This document shows, in pieces, positions 59,996-64,000 of a stretch of DNA of 64,000 bases (position 1 is the stretch's first letter; every line of letters starts with the position of its first letter). Under the pieces are notes generated by a model. That model searched no databases, was not told the origin of the DNA, and saw only the letters and a program-made list of their open reading frames with translations. The translations under genes were made by a program, and so were the position numbers. Source of the DNA: Streptomyces sp. NBC_00536 (GTDB taxonomy: Bacteria > Actinomycetota > Actinomycetes > Streptomycetales > Streptomycetaceae); contig NZ_CP107819.1 of NCBI RefSeq assembly GCF_036346295.1, positions 1,736,001-1,800,000 on the forward strand, read 5' to 3'.

Positions 59996-60023
59996 GAAGA
60001 CATGTGAAGACATGTGACGTCAC
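59996..60023 (+). repeat. 10-bp tandem repeat and palindrome upstream of a small gene
   Basis: GAAGACATGT occurs twice in tandem (59996-60005, 60006-60015), each copy ending in palindromic ACATGT, followed by GTGACGTCAC (60014-60023), itself a 10-bp palindrome. It lies 45 bp before the next start codon. Confidence 0.6.
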
Positions 60024-60067
60024 TCGTTGCCGTATGCGAGCACGAGCGCGACGGAGGTGCAGGTGTG

Positions 60068-60610
60068 ATGGCGGGTTTCCGTAGTCTGGCGTACCAGGTG
60101 CGCGACGCGGGCAACGACCGGGCCCTGCGGCGCCATTCACTGCGCCGCTGCCTGGAGCGTTTCGCCCCGTACGGCCACCGGGCGACCTGGTGGCACCTGT
60201 GCGACCGGCACGGGATCGGCCCCGACGACCGGGGCGCGGACCCGCTCAGGCTGGTCGCGGCGCTGGAGGAACTGGAGGACGCGCGGGCGGTGTGGCTGGA
60301 GTACGAGCGCCACTTCGCCGAGCGCAGGCGGCGGGAGAAGCACGACGGGCTGCGGCGCCCGGAGTGGGCGTGGAGCGGCGAGGCGGTGGTGCGGTGCGCC
60401 GATCCGGACGTCCGCCCGGAGGGCGCGCTGGGCGAGGTGCTGCGGCGGCTGGTGAAGGCGCTGGAATCGGAGCCGGGCACGGGATGCCCGGTGTGCGGGG
60501 ACGAGGAACTGCGCTGGCCCGCCCCGGCCGGGCCCGGCCACTGGGTCGGGCCGGTGTGCGCGGGCTGCGGGATCGTGGTGCCCAGACCGGCGCTCGCGGA
60601 CTCGGCGTGA
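60068..60610 (+). CDS. Zinc-ribbon protein of unknown function
   Basis: A 180-residue protein not assigned to a named family. The N-terminus MAGFRSLAYQVRDAGNDRAL is helical and basic (RRHSLRRCLERF). The middle has WLEYERHFAERRRREKHDGL. The C-terminus has paired Cys, GCPVCGDEELRWP and CAGCGIVVPRP, that should bind zinc. ATG at 60068 is used; GTG at 60065 is equally possible. Its TGA overlaps the GTG of the broken BKACE gene (GTGA), so both were once coupled. Confidence 0.75.
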   Translation: MAGFRSLAYQVRDAGNDRALRRHSLRRCLERFAPYGHRATWWHLCDRHGIGPDDRGADPLRLVAALEELEDARAVWLEYERHFAERRRREKHDGLRRPEWAWSGEAVVRCADPDVRPEGALGEVLRRLVKALESEPGTGCPVCGDEELRWPAPAGPGHWVGPVCAGCGIVVPRPALADSA

Positions 60611-61396
60611 CGCGGGCGACGGGCTCAGGGGTGGTGCTGCAGGTGTCGCTGAACGGGGCGCGGAGCGCGGCCGACGGGGCGGCGGTGCCGATGTCCCCGC
60701 AGGCGCTGGTGGAGTCGGCGCTGCGGTCGGTGGCCGCCGGGGCCGGTGAGGTGCTGGTGCACCCGCGGACCCCGTGCGGGCGCGAGAGCCTGTCGCCGCG
60801 GGTGGTCGGGCCGGCGCTCCGGGCGCTGCGGGAGGGCGGGGTCGCGGCGCCGCTGGTGGTGTGCGCGAGCGTGGCCGCGGAGCCGGATCCCGGGGCGCGG
60901 GTGGCCCGGGTGCGGTCCTGGGAGGTACTGCCCGACCGGGCGGAGGTGCGGTTCGCCGAGCCGGGTGCGGTGGAGCTGGCGGCGGCCCTGGCGGAGCGGG
61001 GGGTGGCGGTGGACGCGGTGGTGGCGGGGGGTGGGGTGGTGTCGGGCTGTGGGGTGGGTGCCGGGCTGTGGGGTGGGTGCCGGGCTCCCGGGGGTTCCGG
61101 TGGCGCGGCTGGTGGTGGAGGTGGGTGTGGGTGCGGGAGCGGGTGCCGACCTGGGCGTCGCGGCTTGGTCCGGTGCGTGGGGCGGGGTGGAGGGGGTGCG
61201 CGAGGTGCTGGTGTACGGCCGTGATGCCGCCGCCTGGGAGGTGTTGCTCCGCGGTGCGGGAACAGGGCCGCGCCGATGGGTGCGGACCGGGCTGGGCGAC
61301 GTACTCCACCTGCCGGACGGTCGCCCGGCCCGGTCCAACGAAGAACTCGTGACGGTGGCGCTGGCCCTGCTCGCCACCGGGACTACCGGGGCGTGA
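60607..61396 (+). pseudogene. Frameshifted BKACE (DUF849) gene
   Basis: The first part (60607 to about 61060) encodes a beta-keto-acid cleavage enzyme N-terminal half: LQVSLNGARSAADGAAVPMS, EVLVHPRTPCGRESLSP, RVRSWEVLPDRAEVRFAEPG. The matching C-terminal half (VARLVVEVGVGAGAGADLGV through VLHLPDGRPARSNEELVTVA) continues one base out of frame from about 61095 to 61396. A 19-bp unit, CGGGCTGTGGGGTGGGTGC, is tandemly duplicated at 61043-61080 and exactly accounts for the shift; an extra G in the G5 run at 61090-61094 is the alternative. One expected zinc His (HxH) is also Leu (EVLVHPR). Either a decaying gene or a sequencing error. Confidence 0.8.
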
Positions 61397-61841
61397 CGTA
61401 GAGGCGGGAGCCGGTGATCCGGTCGCCGAAGACGTCGTCCGGGTTGGACAGGACGCAGGTCTCCAGCGAGAGACAGCCGCAGCCGATGCAGTCGCTCAAG
61501 TGATCGCGCAGACGGCCGAGTTGCTTGATCCGCTGGTCGAGTTCGGCGCGCCAGTTCTCGGACAGCCGGGCCCAGTCCTCGTGCGTGGGGGTGCGCTCCT
61601 CCGGGAGCTGGGCCAGCGCCTCGCGGATGGTGACCAGGGGGATGCCGACGCGCTGGGCGGCGCGGACGAAGGCGACCCGGCGCAGCGCGTCACGGGTGTA
61701 GCGGCGCTGGTTGCCCGCGGTGCGGCGGCTGCTGATCAGGCCCTTGGTCTCGTAGAAGTGGAGCGCGGAGACCGCCGCGCCGCTGCGCGCGGACAGCTGG
61801 CCGACGGTGAGCTCGTGGACTTTTTCGGGAATCTGCGGCAC
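61383..61841 (-). CDS. soxR: Redox-sensing regulator SoxR (MerR family)
   Basis: A 152-residue MerR-type activator with a [2Fe-2S] cluster. The DNA-binding part is LTVGQLSARSGAAVSALHFY and NQRRYTRDALRRVAFVRAAQ. The dimerisation helix is about 90-115. Cluster Cys118, 121, 123 and 129 are in SDCIGCGCLSLETC (C-x2-C-x-C-x5-C). In streptomycetes SoxR senses redox-active metabolites rather than superoxide. GTG at 61841 gives the family N-terminus PQIPEKVHELTVGQ; no clear ribosome-binding site is visible. It overlaps the end of the BKACE remnant by 14 bp. Confidence 0.95.
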   Translation of the reverse strand: MPQIPEKVHELTVGQLSARSGAAVSALHFYETKGLISSRRTAGNQRRYTRDALRRVAFVRAAQRVGIPLVTIREALAQLPEERTPTHEDWARLSENWRAELDQRIKQLGRLRDHLSDCIGCGCLSLETCVLSNPDDVFGDRITGSRLYVTPR

Positions 61842-61903
61842 CGGGCCGAGCGTAGTCGGTGCGTGTTTCCGTCCGTTGACAGACCCATGTCGCCCCAGCA
61901 TGC

Positions 61904-61917
61904 TGAGCAAGCGCTTA
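61904..61917. promoter_or_regulatory. Operator-like site upstream of maoC
   Basis: TGAGCAAGCGCTTA, identical to a site upstream of the second tetR gene at 63115-63128. It lies 46 bp before the MaoC ATG and 62 bp before the divergent soxR start. The form resembles the KstR2-type consensus AnCAAGnnCTTGnT. Confidence 0.6.
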
Positions 61918-61963
61918 TTCGCTCGTTTTGATCGTTGAGTCGTTGAGAGGCAGGGGCACAGGC

Positions 61964-62425
61964 ATGGCCGAGCCGAGGATCTTCACGTCCGCCGAGGAAC
62001 TGCGAGCGGGGGTCGGTGAGCCGCTCGGGCCGAGCGAGTGGCTGGAGATCGACCAGAAGCGGATCGATCTCTTCGCGGACGCCACCGGCGACCACCAGTG
62101 GATCCACGTGGACCCCGAGCGGGCGGCGTCCGGACCCTTCGGGACGACCATCGCGCACGGCTATCTGACGCTGGCGCTGCTGCCGAGTCTGGTACCGCAG
62201 ACGATGCGGGTCGAGGGCATGAGGATGGGCATCAACTACGGGACGGACAAGGTCCGTTTCCCCGCTCCGGTGCCGGTCGGGTCGCGGCTGCGGTCCACCG
62301 CGGTGATCACCGCGGTGACGGAGGTGGGCGACGGGGTGCAGGTGGCGGCGACGGTGACGGTCGAGCGCGAGGGCGGCGACAAGCCGGTCTGCGTGGCGCA
62401 GACGGTGTCCCGCTACTACTTCTGA
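61964..62425 (+). CDS. MaoC-family acyl dehydratase (R-specific hydratase)
   Basis: A 153-residue hot-dog-fold enoyl-CoA hydratase. The hydratase-2 motif is FADATGDHQWIHVDPERAAS, with catalytic Asp43 and His48, then GPFGTTIAHGYLTLALLPSL. It hydrates trans-2-enoyl-CoA to (R)-3-hydroxyacyl-CoA. ATG at 61964 after GAGAGGCAGGGGCACAGGC; upstream in-frame ATG at 61928 overlaps the promoter. Its stop overlaps the convergent tetR gene by 10 bp. The shared 14-bp site suggests control by that TetR. Confidence 0.93.
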   Translation: MAEPRIFTSAEELRAGVGEPLGPSEWLEIDQKRIDLFADATGDHQWIHVDPERAASGPFGTTIAHGYLTLALLPSLVPQTMRVEGMRMGINYGTDKVRFPAPVPVGSRLRSTAVITAVTEVGDGVQVAATVTVEREGGDKPVCVAQTVSRYYF

Positions 62426-63054
62426 CGCGCCCCGACCATGCGGAGCACGAGGCCGGCGTACAGCGCGCCGACCTCGTCGGGCGTGCGCTGCCCGGACGCG
62501 CTGAACCAGCGGGCCACGTCGATGCACAGCGACAGCACGGCGAGGGTGGTGCCGGGGACGTCCGGTACGTCGAACTCCCCCGCGCCGACCCCGTCGGCGA
62601 GGATCCGGCGGACGGCCGCGTCGCTGCGGCGGCGCAGTGCCACGATTTCGGAGCGGTGCTCCGGAGCGAGAGCATCGAGCTCGTACTGGACCACCCGCGC
62701 GGTGGTGTGGTGCGCTGCGTGCCACAGCACGAAGGACCGGACGGCGGCGTCGAGCCGCTCGGCGGCGGTGCCGGGCCCGTCCGCGGCGGTCTCCAGGATC
62801 TCCAGGGCCTTGTCGTGGCCGATCCGGCTGATCCGGTGGAGGAGTTCTTCCTTGGTCTTGTAGTGGATGTAGAGCGCGGCCGGGCTCATCCCGGCCCGCC
62901 CCGCGATGTCACGCGTGGTGGTGGCGTGGTACCCGCGCTCGGCGAAGGCCTCGACGGCGGCCAGCAGCAGCCGGCGCGCGGCGTCGGGGGTGACCTCCGA
63001 CCACGGCTGGTAGCCGCCGGTCGTCGCCTCGGTCGCCTCGTCCGAGATGTCCAT
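62416..63054 (-). CDS. TetR-family regulator
   Basis: A 212-residue TetR repressor. Helix-turn-helix at about 44-75 (ATTTRDIAGRAGMSPAALYI then HYKTKEELLHRI). The ligand domain contains LWHAAHHTTARVVQYELDAL and LAVLSLCIDVARWFSASGQR, the latter typical of TetRs that govern acyl-CoA catabolism genes. ATG at 63054. A complex operator-like region lies about 60 bp upstream and one of its elements recurs before maoC, suggesting autorepression plus control of maoC. Convergent with maoC. Confidence 0.92.
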   Translation of the reverse strand: MDISDEATEATTGGYQPWSEVTPDAARRLLLAAVEAFAERGYHATTTRDIAGRAGMSPAALYIHYKTKEELLHRISRIGHDKALEILETAADGPGTAAERLDAAVRSFVLWHAAHHTTARVVQYELDALAPEHRSEIVALRRRSDAAVRRILADGVGAGEFDVPDVPGTTLAVLSLCIDVARWFSASGQRTPDEVGALYAGLVLRMVGARQK

Positions 63055-63114
63055 CGCCCGCTCACCCTCTTCGCCGTGCTCGTCCCGTGTGGAAATGAAC
63101 AGCTTACCGGAGGG

Positions 63115-63147
63115 TGAGCAAGCGCTTAGCGCTTAGCGATAAGCGCT
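63115..63147. promoter_or_regulatory. Compound operator upstream of second tetR
   Basis: TGAGCAAGCGCTTA (63115-63128) runs directly into AGCGCTTA-GCGA-TAAGCGCT (63128-63147), a perfect 8-bp inverted repeat. Two or three overlapping regulator half-sites are thus packed just upstream of tetR; the end touches the stop codon of the next gene. Confidence 0.6.
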
Positions 63148-63461
63148 CAGCGGTCCTGCGCGGGCTTGGGCTGCGGCCGCGGCGAGAAGGGGTCGTACTC
63201 CGTCATGATCTTCTCCATCCGGGCCTGGTCGACCCGGGTGACGATCTGGGTCACCTCCTGGCGGTCCCGGACCACCTTGGCGAGCGTGAAGGCGGAGGTG
63301 GTGAGGTAGAGCACCGCGATGCCGAGGAAGGCCCGGACCCACGCGTTCGCCTCCAGGTTGTAGATCCCCAGGGCGACGGCGCCCATCGCGACGCCGAAGG
63401 AGGCGACGGCCTGGCCGTAGTAGGCCCCCGTGTTCTGCTGCTTGACCGGTGTCTCGTTCAT
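63147..63461 (-). CDS. YiaA/YiaB-family inner membrane protein
   Basis: A 104-residue protein with two predicted membrane helices, YGQAVASFGVAMGAVALGIY and WVRAFLGIAVLYLTTSAFTL, the second followed by AKVVRDRQEVTQIVTRVDQA, a cytoplasmic helical tail ending in basic Pro-rich sequence. This matches the YiaA/YiaB two-helix family, of unknown function. ATG at 63461. It ends within the operator region of the second tetR gene. Confidence 0.88.
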   Translation of the reverse strand: MNETPVKQQNTGAYYGQAVASFGVAMGAVALGIYNLEANAWVRAFLGIAVLYLTTSAFTLAKVVRDRQEVTQIVTRVDQARMEKIMTEYDPFSPRPQPKPAQDR

Positions 63462-63567
63462 GGCTCCAGCATCGCGAGCGGGCGCGGCGGGGGTAATCCG
63501 CTCACGTACTCATGTGCGTACTCAGAGCCGGGAGTTCGGGGGTCCAGCCGCCTGGCACCCGGCGCCT

Positions 63568-64000
63568 TCAGAAGGCCGACACGCCGGTGAGGGCGCGGCC
63601 GATGAGCAGCTTCTGGATCTGGCTCGTGCCTTCGTAGAGGGTCATCACGCGGGCGTCGCGCAGGAGTTTGCCCGCCGGGTACTCGTCGATGTAGCCGTAA
63701 CCGCCGTGCACCTGGAGGGCGTTGCCCGCCGCGCGGACCGCCGCCTCCGAGGCGAAGAGCTTGGCGGTGGAGGACTCGGCGGCGAAGGGCAGTCCGCGGT
63801 CGATCAGGTCGGCGACCCGCCAGGTCAGCAGCCGGGCGGCGTCCACGTCCACGGAGATGTCGGCGATCAGCTCCTGGACCAGCTGGTGGCCGGCGATCGG
63901 TTTGCCGAACTGCTCGCGCTGGGCCGCGTACGCGAGGGCGGCGTCCAGCGCCGCCTGGGCGATGCCGACGCAGCCCGCGGCGACCGACATCCGGCCCTTG
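63568..64000 (-). CDS. Acyl-CoA dehydrogenase, partial (N-terminus outside window)
   Basis: The last 143 or so residues of a canonical acyl-CoA dehydrogenase; the start lies right of base 64000. AAQREQFGKPIAGHQLVQEL, LQVHGGYGYIDEYPAGKLLR and VMTLYEGTSQIQKLLIGRAL are typical, and the last contains the usual catalytic-base Glu of YEGT. It oxidises acyl-CoA to enoyl-CoA with FAD. The nearby MaoC could act on the product. Substrate range cannot be read from this fragment. Confidence 0.95.
   Translation of the reverse strand, partial: KGRMSVAAGCVGIAQAALDAALAYAAQREQFGKPIAGHQLVQELIADISVDVDAARLLTWRVADLIDRGLPFAAESSTAKLFASEAAVRAAGNALQVHGGYGYIDEYPAGKLLRDARVMTLYEGTSQIQKLLIGRALTGVSAF

Overview
The window is chromosomal DNA of a Streptomyces or a very close actinomycete. 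The evidence is the very high G+C, frequent GTG starts, a Pup-proteasome locus, mycothiol ligase MshC, F420-type oxidoreductases, a gylR-glpFKD operon, chaplins with a sortase signal, and an actinobacterial gene order. It reads as conserved core chromosome. I see no prophage, insertion sequence, rRNA operon, CRISPR array or antibiotic cluster. The only RNA gene found is tRNA-Leu(GAG).

Layout. 1-5843 (minus): the pupylation-proteasome locus, arc/mpa, dop, pup, an endonuclease VII-type HNH protein, prcB and the start of prcA. 6108-11180: a ferredoxin, a signal-anchored protein, tRNA m1A58 methyltransferase, an M50 site-2-type protease, a RecB-type Fe-S nuclease and a NarL-type response regulator. 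11193-14452: two paralogous family-5 solute-binding lipoproteins without permeases. 14944-19272: a HAD phosphatase and cobalamin-dependent MetH. 19523-24641: glycerol catabolism (gylR, glpF, glpK, glpD). 24767-29599: a PAC2 protein, then mshC with three small conserved actinobacterial families. 29654-36484: CorA, a ferritin-like protein, an LLM oxidoreductase, an aldo/keto reductase and a large RecD2-like protein whose helicase motifs are all substituted. 36668-36836 is a 34-bp tandem repeat tract. 37845-39098: a sortase-anchored long chaplin and ChpH. 39253-47559: an M20 peptidase, tRNA-Leu, two amino-acid permeases, a TPR-like protein, a second repeat-rich gap and a flavoprotein dehydrogenase. 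47636-50431: a Nudix hydrolase, paired DUF202 membrane proteins, a His-rich protein and a metallo-beta-lactamase-fold hydrolase.

50595-64000 is rich in acyl-CoA metabolism. A kinase-like phosphotransferase and an ACAD10/11-type acyl-CoA dehydrogenase form one operon. An SDR, a CoA ligase and a TetR repressor form another. The two promoters share a 19-bp motif (16 of 19 identical), so the TetR may control both. Further on are a MaoC hydratase and a second TetR that share a different 14-bp site, a SoxR regulator, a BKACE (DUF849) gene broken by a frameshift near a 19-bp tandem duplication, and a truncated canonical acyl-CoA dehydrogenase at the right edge.

The most unusual items are the pseudo-RecD2 protein with its acidic tail, the candidate split gamma-hydroxy-acid (ACAD10/11-like) module with its shared operator, the nuclease embedded in the pup-proteasome operon, and the long chaplin whose second chaplin domain is replaced by a collagen-like tract. 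Start sites were chosen by ribosome-binding sites and family N-termini. Function calls rest on recognising protein families by eye; no database search was run.
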